Origin: CAJUOR01 sp964596105
GTDB taxonomy: Bacteria; Bacillota_I; Bacilli_A; Erysipelotrichales; Coprobacillaceae
NCBI GenBank assembly: GCA_964596105.1
Contig: CAZQRT010000036.1
Coordinates: 1-13,778, forward strand
Length of the DNA stretch: 13,778 nt
Direction: 5' to 3'
Shown: one piece after another, positions 1 to 5,801 of the stretch
How positions within the stretch are numbered: the stretch's first letter is position 1
How the letters are laid out: every line of letters starts with the position of its first letter
Program-made: the position numbers and the translations under genes
Notes under the pieces: generated by a model
Told to the model about the DNA's origin: nothing
What the model saw: the letters and a program-made list of their open reading frames with translations, nothing else
Database searches by the model: none

Positions 1-1586
1 GCGACCATATCGAAATCGCTGCTCATGCCGTAGCGCGTAATCATCGCCCGGGCCAGTTTTGTGGCCTCCTCGATATCATTGGCCGCGCCTGTCGTTATCG
101 AGTTGAACACCAGCTCTTCGGCGGCCCGTCCGCCGGTATAAGTGGCGATGCGGTTTTCGATCTCTTCCTTGCTCATCAGATAGTGATTGCCTTCCTCCAC
201 CTGCATCGTGTATCCCAGCGCGCCGGAAGTGCGCGGAATGATGGTGATCTTCTGGACAGGAGCGGAATTGTTCTGCCGGGCGGCAACCAGGGCGTGACCG
301 ATCTCATGGTAGGAAACGATGAGTTTTTCCTTATCGGTGAGGATCGCGTTCTTCTTCTGGTAACCGGCGATCACGACCTCAATGCTCTCCTCAAGATCAG
401 CCTGGGTCGCGAATTTTCTGCCGTCCCGCACGGCTCTTAAGGCCGCCTCATTGACAATGTTGGCGAGCTCCGCGCCGGAAGCGCCGGACGCCATCCGCGC
501 CACTTTAAGATAATCCACGTCATTGGCGATTTTTATTTTCTTGGCATGGACCTTCAGGATCGCTTCTCTGCCCTTCAAATCAGGGAGTTCCACCGGCACA
601 CGGCGGTCAAAACGGCCCGGCCTTGTCAGGGCCGGATCCAGGGATTCCGGACGGTTGGTCGCGGCCAGAATGATGACGCCGTTGTTCTCTTCAAATCCAT
701 CCATCTCGGTCAGCAGCTGATTTAGAGTCTGCTCTCTTTCATCATTGCCGCCGATATTTCCGCTCGTTCGCTTCTGGCCGATCGCGTCAATCTCGTCAAT
801 GAACACAATACACGGGGCCTTTTCCTTGGCCTGCTTAAACAGATCACGGACCTTGGAAGCGCCCATACCTACGAACATCTCCACAAACTCGGAACCGGAC
901 ATCGAGAAGAAAGGAACATTCGACTCACCGGCCACGGCTTTCGCAAGCATGGTTTTACCTGTGCCCGGAGGGCCGACGAGGAGCACGCCCTTAGGCATGG
1001 AAGCGCCGATCTCTTTGTACTTTTGCGGATTGTGCAGATAATCCACGATTTCCTGCAGGTTCTCTTCCGCTTCATCGACGCCTTCCACATCGGAAAAGCG
1101 GATGCCGTCCGAGGATCTGATATAAACCTTGGCATCGCTCTTACCGGCATTGAACATCATGGAATTCGGTCCGCCCGCTCTTTCCATCAGTTTTTTAGAA
1201 ATCATCCGGCCGAGCAGGATGAAAAGCACCGTCGGCAGCACCCATGTCAAAAGGAAACTGAGCAGCGGCGACATCTGATTGATGATCTCGCCGGAGAATT
1301 CCGCCCCGGACTCATACAGACGGCTGATCAAATCGGGATCGTCAACCGGGCCTGTTTTATAGACCTGTTCGCCCTCTTTGTCGGTAAATAAGATCTGATT
1401 GCTTTGAATCTCCACCTCGCCGATTTCTTTCTTTTCCGTCATCTCCATGAAAGTGCCATAGTCCACCTGCTTAATCCGGCTTTCCGCGAACCACGGCATG
1501 GCGATGAAATTAAACAGCAAAAGAATCAGAAAGACGATGATGTAATAGAATATTAACGGTTTCTTGGGCTTTTTGATCTCATCCAT
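1..1586 (-). CDS. ftsH: ATP-dependent zinc metalloprotease FtsH (C-terminus cut by window edge)
   Basis: Membrane-anchored AAA+ protease that extracts and degrades membrane and short-lived cytosolic proteins as a hexamer. The visible 528 residues show a basic N-terminus, a membrane helix at about 11-30, an extracytoplasmic domain, and a second helix at about 106-126. Walker A GPPGTGKT is at 205-212 and Walker B IVFIDE at 260-265. The second region of homology carries arginine fingers at R322 and R325. The zinc site HEIGH is at 427-431 (Ile where HEAGH is common, HExxH intact), and D504 is the likely third zinc ligand. Start is ATG at 1586 with AAGGAG 8 nt upstream. The family is usually 600-700 residues, so roughly the last hundred or more lie outside the window. 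It is divergent from the nitroreductase operon. Identity is secure. Confidence 0.97.
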   Translation of the reverse strand, partial: MDEIKKPKKPLIFYYIIVFLILLLFNFIAMPWFAESRIKQVDYGTFMEMTEKKEIGEVEIQSNQILFTDKEGEQVYKTGPVDDPDLISRLYESGAEFSGEIINQMSPLLSFLLTWVLPTVLFILLGRMISKKLMERAGGPNSMMFNAGKSDAKVYIRSSDGIRFSDVEGVDEAEENLQEIVDYLHNPQKYKEIGASMPKGVLLVGPPGTGKTMLAKAVAGESNVPFFSMSGSEFVEMFVGMGASKVRDLFKQAKEKAPCIVFIDEIDAIGQKRTSGNIGGNDEREQTLNQLLTEMDGFEENNGVIILAATNRPESLDPALTRPGRFDRRVPVELPDLKGREAILKVHAKKIKIANDVDYLKVARMASGASGAELANIVNEAALRAVRDGRKFATQADLEESIEVVIAGYQKKNAILTDKEKLIVSYHEIGHALVAARQNNSAPVQKITIIPRTSGALGYTMQVEEGNHYLMSKEEIENRIATYTGGRAAEELVFNSITTGAANDIEEATKLARAMITRYGMSSDFDMV

Positions 1587-1610
1587 GTTTTAAACTCCTT
1601 TCCCGTTTTT

Positions 1611-1664
1611 TGTCTTAAAGCAATGCCTTTCCTTAATAACAAAAAAACAATTTGCTTTAAGACA
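1611..1664. repeat. 13-bp perfect inverted repeat in the ftsH leader
   Basis: TGTCTTAAAGCAA at 1611-1623 is the exact reverse complement of 1652-1664, with a 28-nt gap. The arm centres are 41 bp apart, close to four helical turns. On the minus strand the repeat would form a stem-loop ending just ahead of the ftsH ribosome site, followed by AAAAA rather than a U-tract, so it is not a normal terminator. It could be a paired operator or a leader RNA structure. The function is not known. Confidence 0.6.
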
Positions 1665-1666
1665 TA

Positions 1667-1747
1667 AATTGTCTATATATATAAAAATAACATATAAATT
1701 GTCCTGCCGCAAGACATTTGATACTTAACTGGTCAATATTGACAATT
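1667..1747. repeat. AATTGTC repeats in the divergent control region
   Basis: AATTGTC occurs at 1667-1673 and 1697-1703, exactly 30 bp apart and within a longer shared ATAAATTGTC. It occurs inverted as GACAATT at 1741-1747. Spacing by whole helical turns suggests regulator contact points between ftsH and the nitroreductase promoter, but AT-rich chance repetition is possible. Confidence 0.35.
1732..1743. promoter_or_regulatory. 12-bp perfect palindrome overlapping the -35 box
   Basis: GTCAATATTGAC is a perfect palindrome. Its right half runs into the TTGACA -35 box at 1739-1744 of the nitroreductase promoter. Its placement fits a second operator, for the Rrf2 protein or another regulator. It does not resemble the 25-bp dyad downstream, so if functional it may bind a different protein. 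Confidence 0.4.
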
Positions 1748-1766
1748 CCTTTTTTTGTGATAACAT
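1739..1766 (+). promoter_or_regulatory. Promoter of the nitroreductase-Rrf2-EFR1 operon
   Basis: A consensus -35 TTGACA (1739-1744) is followed by a 16-nt spacer and an extended -10, TGA then TAACAT (1758-1766). This predicts a start near 1773, inside the 25-bp palindrome at 1763-1787. The leader to the ATG at 1804 would be about 30 nt. Confidence 0.7.
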
Positions 1767-1787
1767 GTATCTGTATCAGATACATGT
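1763..1787. promoter_or_regulatory. 25-bp perfect dyad operator over the operon start point
   Basis: Left arm ACATGTATCTG (1763-1773), spacer TAT, right arm CAGATACATGT (1777-1787): 11-bp arms with no mismatch. It overlaps the last bases of the -10 box and covers the predicted transcription start, so a bound protein would block RNA polymerase. The obvious candidate is the Rrf2 protein encoded by the second gene of the same operon, since Rrf2 dimers bind long dyads of this kind. That assignment is inferred from position. Confidence 0.75.
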
Positions 1788-1803
1788 AAAGGAGGACGTG
1801 ACC

Positions 1804-2622
1804 ATGGAAAATTCAGTGAAAGACATCATCCGCGCCAGAAAAAGCGTGAGAACCTACCGTGATGAACCGCTTCGTCCGTCAGACCGCCAGAAGCTGAAAG
1901 ATTATCTTGACACCTTGTCCAATCCCTTTGGCGTCAGCGTGGATTTTCGCATGCTGGATGCCAAAGAATTTGACATCTCCAGTCCCGTGATCATCGGCGC
2001 CAGGGAGTATGTCGCCGTGAAAGCCAAACGCGTCCCGCGTTATGAAATAGCCTGCGGGTACAGCTTTGAGAAATTCTGCCTGTACGCGAAAACCCTGGGC
2101 ATCGGGACCGTCATGCTGGCGGGGACCATCAGCCGCAATACGGCGGAAAAAGCGATGGACGTTCAAGACGATGAGGTGATGCCGGTGGCCAGTCCGGTGG
2201 GCTATCCGGCCGATAAGCCGTCACTCAGAGAGAAAATGATGCGCAAAGGCATCAAAGCCGATGAGCGTTTACCTTTTGAATCTGTCTTTTTTTATAATTC
2301 CTTTGCCTCAAGTCTTAAGTTTGAGGACGCCGGAATGTTTCAGGACGCCCTGGAGATGGCGCGGCTGGCCCCGTCGGCGGCAAACAAACAGCCCTGGCGG
2401 GTTGTGGTCTTTGAAAACAAGGCCCATTTCTATGAGAAAAAGACGTCTATGTCGAAAAATCCCCTCGGCGATATTCAAAAATTTGATATCGGGATCGCGC
2501 TTTCCCATTTTGAGCTGACCCTGAATGAAGAGAATATAACCGGCCATTTTATCGAGGAAGATCCCGGAATTTCCAGTGCTGAGGACACGGAATACATCAT
2601 CACCTATGAGGTGGATTCATGA
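1804..2622 (+). CDS. TM1586-type double nitroreductase (flavoprotein)
   Basis: Likely FMN-dependent NAD(P)H oxidoreductase of the nitroreductase superfamily; the substrate (nitro compound, quinone or other electrophile) cannot be read from sequence. The 272 residues hold two nitroreductase-like halves. The first opens with the typical RARKSVRTYRDEPL segment near residue 10. The second has a MARLAPSAANKQPWRVVVF segment that matches the FMN-contacting part of the family. This one-chain duplicated layout is that of TM1586-type proteins. The start is ATG at 1804, because GGAGG at 1791-1795 sits 8 nt upstream. The ATG at 1765 falls inside the -10 box and operator, so it cannot be used from the predicted transcript. 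The stop overlaps the next start (ATGA), indicating translational coupling. Confidence 0.85.
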   Translation: MENSVKDIIRARKSVRTYRDEPLRPSDRQKLKDYLDTLSNPFGVSVDFRMLDAKEFDISSPVIIGAREYVAVKAKRVPRYEIACGYSFEKFCLYAKTLGIGTVMLAGTISRNTAEKAMDVQDDEVMPVASPVGYPADKPSLREKMMRKGIKADERLPFESVFFYNSFASSLKFEDAGMFQDALEMARLAPSAANKQPWRVVVFENKAHFYEKKTSMSKNPLGDIQKFDIGIALSHFELTLNEENITGHFIEEDPGISSAEDTEYIITYEVDS

Positions 2623-3035
2623 CGGATACGAAGTTTTCGGTCGCGATCCACATCCTCGTTTTGATTTCCCAGGCGCCGGATATTACCTCGAAGCAACTTG
2701 CCCAAAGCGTCGGCACCAACGCGAGCTATATCCGTAAAGTCCTGGCGCTGTTAAAAAATGCCGGCATTGTGGAAGGACATAAAGGCAGGCGCGGCTACAC
2801 CTTAAAAATCTCCCCGGAAAAACTGACCCTGCTGGAGATTTACCAGGCCGTTACCGGCGATGTCCACATTCTCGATATTCACCAGAATCCGTCTGATCAG
2901 TGCCAGGTCGGAAAACACATCAAGCCGGTTTTGACCTCGTTGTTTAATGATATGGAAAAGACTTTTTCCCGCTCCCTTTCCGCCGGGACGCTGGCTGACT
3001 GCATCGCCGGGATCCGCCTGGCCATGGAAAATTAA
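2619..3035 (+). CDS. Rrf2-family transcriptional regulator
   Basis: Dimeric winged-helix repressor of the Rrf2 family, 138 residues, the usual length. The N-terminus (KFSVAIHILVLI), the helix-turn-helix (TSKQLAQSVGTNASYIRKVLALLKNAG, about 23-49) and the wing (GHKGRRGYTL, 53-62) match the family well. It has only two cysteines, C95 in DQCQVG and C128, and lacks the three-cysteine cluster that binds Fe-S in IscR. C95 lies where single-cysteine members such as YwnA and the hypochlorite sensor HypR keep a conserved cysteine, so a thiol-switch mechanism is more likely than Fe-S sensing. It starts inside the nitroreductase stop codon (4-bp overlap) and most likely autoregulates the operon through the 25-bp dyad at 1763-1787. 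Confidence 0.9.
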   Translation: MTDTKFSVAIHILVLISQAPDITSKQLAQSVGTNASYIRKVLALLKNAGIVEGHKGRRGYTLKISPEKLTLLEIYQAVTGDVHILDIHQNPSDQCQVGKHIKPVLTSLFNDMEKTFSRSLSAGTLADCIAGIRLAMEN

Positions 3036-3058
3036 ATCTGTTTTAGGAGGAAATGAAA

Positions 3059-3814
3059 ATGAAAAGTTCACTGATTTTATTCAGCCCGACCGGAGGCACC
3101 GCAAAAGCCGCGACGATTCTTTGCGAGAGTCTTTCTAGTGAGACAGCCGTGTATGATCTTTCTGACCAGGAATTTCAGGCTTCGTCCTTTATGCCTGATG
3201 AAAGCGGTGTGGCCGTGATCGCCATGCCGTCATTTGGGGGCCGGGTGCCGGCGGTGGCTGCCGAACGCCTCAAGGCCGTCAAAGGGGAAGGAATGCCTTG
3301 CGTGGTGCTTGGAGTCTATGGCAACCGCGCTTATGAGGATACCCTGGTGGAAATGGCGGACATAGCCGCTTCGTGCGGATTTCGTGTCATCGCGGCTGTC
3401 GCGGCCGTGGCGCAGCACTCCATCATGCCGCAGTACGCGACCGGCCGTCCCGATGCTCAAGATGAAGCCGGTCTCAAGGAGATCGGGGCAAAGATCCTCG
3501 CGAAATTAAGCGCCCCGGATCAATGGAAAGAGTTCACGATTCCCGGCAACCGCCCTTACAAAAAGGCCGGCGGGGCCGGTCTCGTTCCCAAGGCGAATTC
3601 CAAGTGCGTGAACTGCGGGCTTTGCGCGAAGATCTGCCCGGTTGGCGCCGCCGATATGAGAAAAACGGATAAAGCGAAATGCATCTCCTGCATGCGCTGT
3701 GTGGCAAAGTGCCCGCAAGGGGCAAGAACAGTCAACCAGGCGATGGTTTCTGTCGCCGCCATGACCATCAAGAAGGCCTGCTCCGTGCGCAAGGAATGTG
3801 AGGTTTACCTTTAG
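3059..3814 (+). CDS. EFR1-type flavodoxin/ferredoxin fusion protein
   Basis: Predicted cytosolic electron carrier joining a flavodoxin-like domain to a two-cluster ferredoxin. The N-terminus has the FMN phosphate loop SPTGGTAKA at residues 9-17. The flavodoxin-like part runs to about 165. The C-terminal part has two CxxCxxCxxxCP sites: C183/186/189/193 and C208/211/214/218, each able to hold a 4Fe-4S cluster. ATG at 3059 is chosen because AGGAGG at 3045-3050 lies 8 nt upstream; the ATG at 3053 would leave only 2 nt. It follows the Rrf2 gene by 23 nt with no terminator, so it is the third gene of the operon and could pass electrons to or from the nitroreductase. A terminator follows directly. 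Confidence 0.88.
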   Translation: MKSSLILFSPTGGTAKAATILCESLSSETAVYDLSDQEFQASSFMPDESGVAVIAMPSFGGRVPAVAAERLKAVKGEGMPCVVLGVYGNRAYEDTLVEMADIAASCGFRVIAAVAAVAQHSIMPQYATGRPDAQDEAGLKEIGAKILAKLSAPDQWKEFTIPGNRPYKKAGGAGLVPKANSKCVNCGLCAKICPVGAADMRKTDKAKCISCMRCVAKCPQGARTVNQAMVSVAAMTIKKACSVRKECEVYL

Positions 3815-3817
3815 GAT

Positions 3818-3850
3818 AAGTTCCTCCCCATAGGGAGGAGCTTTCATTTT
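3818..3850 (+). terminator. Terminator of the redox operon
   Basis: An 11-bp stem (3818-3828 with 3833-3843, one G-U pair) has core TCCTCCC/GGGAGGA and a CATA loop. It is followed by the T-rich run TTTCATTTT, four bases after the EFR1 stop codon. Confidence 0.8.
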
Positions 3851-3913
3851 ATACAAAAAGCAGGAAATGTCTGATTTTTTTCTTGAAAGCGACCATAAAA
3901 AGTGGCTTAAGGG

Positions 3914-3942
3914 TTGAGGTTTGTATAAAAAAAGAGTACAAT
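3914..3942 (+). promoter_or_regulatory. Promoter of the DUF402 gene
   Basis: TTGAGG (3914-3919), a 17-nt spacer and TACAAT (3937-3942). The predicted start near 3949 leaves only about 15 nt of leader, just enough for the GGAGGG ribosome site. The promoter lies inside the upstream in-frame extension of the ORF, which rules that extension out. Confidence 0.75.
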
Positions 3943-3963
3943 AGATGTGTTGGAGGGCATCGT

Positions 3964-4518
3964 ATGAGGACGAGGTTGAAACACAAGCTCGCTAATCGCC
4001 CGTCATGGAGCAGAATTGTGGAGAAAACTTATGACTGTCAAGAGGTTAAAACCGATGATTTTGACGGTTATGTGACTCGCCTTTGTCTGTTGCGCGTCAA
4101 AAAACCACTCTATTTCTATATGCATCAAAATAAATTAAAAGTCGCTGACGACGGTTATCGCTGGTATATGCTTTTTCCCAAGCATGATCACTATTCTTTA
4201 ACCGTTATGGTGAATGATTTGGATGAGGTTGTAGAGTGTTATTTTGACATCGTAACTAAAAACGAATTGAATGAGGACGGTATACCGGGCTTCGACGATT
4301 TGTTTTTAGACGTGGTGTTCACGCGAAATGATTCGATCATCCTCGACGAGGACGATCTCTCCTACGCCTTGCGGCAGGGGATCATCGACGCGGATACCGC
4401 GGACATGGCTTATTTTGCTGCCAAAAGGATTATGAGTGAAGTAGAGGGACACTTCGACGAACTGTGCCAGTGGGTTCGTCACTTGACAGCGGAGCTGGAC
4501 AAGGCTAAACCGGTATGA
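3964..4518 (+). CDS. DUF402-family protein, probable nucleotide phosphohydrolase
   Basis: 184 residues with the DUF402 fold signature. Conserved aromatic and basic residues at about 50-77 (YFYMHQNKL, WYMLFPKHDHY) are followed by an acidic metal-binding set: D95 in YFDI, D111/D112 and D116 in DDLFLDV, and the D128-D131 cluster. Characterised members hydrolyse nucleoside di/triphosphates, and FomD acts on a cytidylyl intermediate. A cytosolic metal-dependent pyrophosphohydrolase is therefore likely, with substrate unknown. ATG at 3964 has GGAGGG 6 nt upstream; the longer reading from 3883 would begin before the promoter. The gene is monocistronic, with its own promoter and terminator, and its first half reads as more AT-rich than its neighbours. 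Confidence 0.8.
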   Translation: MRTRLKHKLANRPSWSRIVEKTYDCQEVKTDDFDGYVTRLCLLRVKKPLYFYMHQNKLKVADDGYRWYMLFPKHDHYSLTVMVNDLDEVVECYFDIVTKNELNEDGIPGFDDLFLDVVFTRNDSIILDEDDLSYALRQGIIDADTADMAYFAAKRIMSEVEGHFDELCQWVRHLTAELDKAKPV

Positions 4519-4541
4519 CGGGCTGCCGGTATTGGCAAGGT

Positions 4542-4570
4542 AGAGGATCGCGCCGATCCTCTTTTATTTT
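4542..4570 (+). terminator. Terminator of the DUF402 gene
   Basis: AGAGGATCG (4542-4550), loop CGC, and the exact complement CGATCCTCT (4554-4562), followed by TTTATTTT. Confidence 0.85.
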
Positions 4571-4573
4571 GTC

Positions 4574-4609
4574 TAAAAAAAGGATCCGGCTTTTTGCCGG
4601 ATCTTTTTT
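4574..4609. terminator. Bidirectional terminator between convergent genes
   Basis: GATCCGGC (4583-4590), loop TTTTT, GCCGGATC (4596-4603). It is flanked by seven A on the left and six T on the right, so it works on both strands. It ends the aldo/keto reductase transcript on the minus strand and backs up the DUF402 terminator on the plus strand. Confidence 0.85.
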
Positions 4610-5723
4610 AATCAAATTCTTTTGAGACCTCAACCAGTAACTCGCGGATCGGCAGATGCTGCGGGCAGATCCGCTCACAGCGGCCGCACTTCAGGCAGTC
4701 CTTAGCCCTTGTACCTTCGGTAGTATGGATATTATTGTAGTAGTAGTCCGTATTCCAGTTGTTGAAGGTGCGCTTGGCATTTAAAAGGCTGAACAGATCA
4801 GGGATATGGATGCCCTTCGGACATTCTTCCATGCAGTAGCGGCAGGATGTGCAAGGGATGAGATTCTGGGCTTTGAAGATTTTCACAACCTCTTTTAAAG
4901 CATCCCGTTCTTCTTGATTCAGCGGCTGGAAGTCTTTCATGAAGCTGATGTTGTCCTTAAGCATGTCCATATTGCTCATGCCCGAAAGCACCATCATGAT
5001 ATTCGGGAATCCGGCCGCGAAACGAATCGCCCAGCTGGCATTGCTGCCATTGTGAAAGCCATCTAAAATTTCCTGGGCCTCTGGCGGCAGGGTCATCAGA
5101 CTGCCGCCCTTGACAGGCTCCATGACGATGACCGGTTTATGGAACTTCTCGCAGACCTCATAGACCTTGCGGCTCTCCACCGCCTCATCCTCATAGTCGA
5201 CGTAGTTAAACTGCATCTGCACGACCTCAATTTGCGGATAGGCGGTTAAAATCTGTTCCAGAACCTCAGCCCGGTCATGGAAAGAGATGCCGAAATGTTT
5301 GATCTTGCCTTCCGCTTTTAATTCCAGGATGGTCTCATAGGCGTGCGTTCTTTGATACTTCGCGAAGATGTTGCGGTCCTGGGCATGCATCAAATAGAAA
5401 TCAAAGTAATCCACGCCGCAGTTTTTCAGCTCCTGTTCAAAAAGCGGGCGGATATCTTCCTGGCGGTTAAAATGATGCGTGGAAAGCTTATCCGTCAGGA
5501 CATAGCTGTCGCGGGGATAGCGGCTGGTCAGGCATTCCCGTAAAGCCATTTCGCTTTTGCCGCCCATGTAGCCGTGCGCGGTATCAAAATAATTAAACCC
5601 GTTAGCCATGAAAGTGTCCACCATTTCCTTAAACAGCTCGAGGTCGACGTCGTCGCCCTTTTTAGGCAGACGCATACAGCCGAAACCGAAGTTTTTCTTG
5701 ACCTTCTCAAAACCGTGATTCAT
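4608..5723 (-). CDS. Aldo/keto reductase with C-terminal double 4Fe-4S ferredoxin domain
   Basis: Oxidoreductase of 371 residues. Residues 10-270 form an aldo/keto reductase barrel with the full catalytic tetrad: D47 and Y52 (FDTAHGY), K79 (TDKLS) and H113 (LMHAQ). The C-terminus adds two CxxCxxCxxxCP sites, C291/294/297/301 and C343/346/349/353, each suited to a 4Fe-4S cluster. This suggests electron exchange with ferredoxin as well as NAD(P)H chemistry, common in anaerobic Bacillota. The substrate is unknown. The ATG at 5723 has GGAGG 8 nt upstream. The gene has its own promoter inside the terminator of the upstream carboxypeptidase gene and is probably monocistronic. Confidence 0.9.
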   Translation of the reverse strand: MNHGFEKVKKNFGFGCMRLPKKGDDVDLELFKEMVDTFMANGFNYFDTAHGYMGGKSEMALRECLTSRYPRDSYVLTDKLSTHHFNRQEDIRPLFEQELKNCGVDYFDFYLMHAQDRNIFAKYQRTHAYETILELKAEGKIKHFGISFHDRAEVLEQILTAYPQIEVVQMQFNYVDYEDEAVESRKVYEVCEKFHKPVIVMEPVKGGSLMTLPPEAQEILDGFHNGSNASWAIRFAAGFPNIMMVLSGMSNMDMLKDNISFMKDFQPLNQEERDALKEVVKIFKAQNLIPCTSCRYCMEECPKGIHIPDLFSLLNAKRTFNNWNTDYYYNNIHTTEGTRAKDCLKCGRCERICPQHLPIRELLVEVSKEFD

Positions 5724-5743
5724 GTTTATTACCTCCTTTTCAT

Positions 5744-5773
5744 ATTATAAAAAAGAAAAATCCCGGGAATCAA
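5744..5773 (-). promoter_or_regulatory. Promoter of the aldo/keto reductase gene
   Basis: On the minus strand TTGATT (5773-5768), an 18-nt spacer and a perfect TATAAT (5749-5744). Predicted start is near 5737, immediately before the GGAGG ribosome site. The -35 box lies inside the terminator hairpin of the upstream gene. Confidence 0.6.
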
Positions 5774-5788
5774 TCACGATTTCCGGGG
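5750..5788 (-). terminator. Terminator of the carboxypeptidase gene
   Basis: A hairpin of 5762-5771 with 5778-5787 (nine of ten positions pair on the minus strand) with a 6-nt loop. On the minus strand it is followed by a T-rich run (TTTTTC, then six T). It lies 14 nt past the stop codon. Confidence 0.75.
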
Positions 5789-5801
5789 TCAATGATAAGT
5801 T

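Noticed and set aside
1023..1391. 122-residue open frame on the plus strand
   Set aside because: Antisense to the conserved coding sequence of ftsH, with no protein-like motifs of its own.
1587..1764. CIRCE or CtsR heat-shock operator upstream of ftsH
   Set aside because: No TTAGCACTC/GAGTGCTAA pair and no tandem GGTCAAA heptads; only a single GGTCAA-like match was seen.
1765..1803. Upstream ATG giving a 13-residue longer nitroreductase
   Set aside because: It lies inside the -10 box and operator and upstream of the predicted transcript start. The ATG at 1804 has a GGAGG site at proper spacing.
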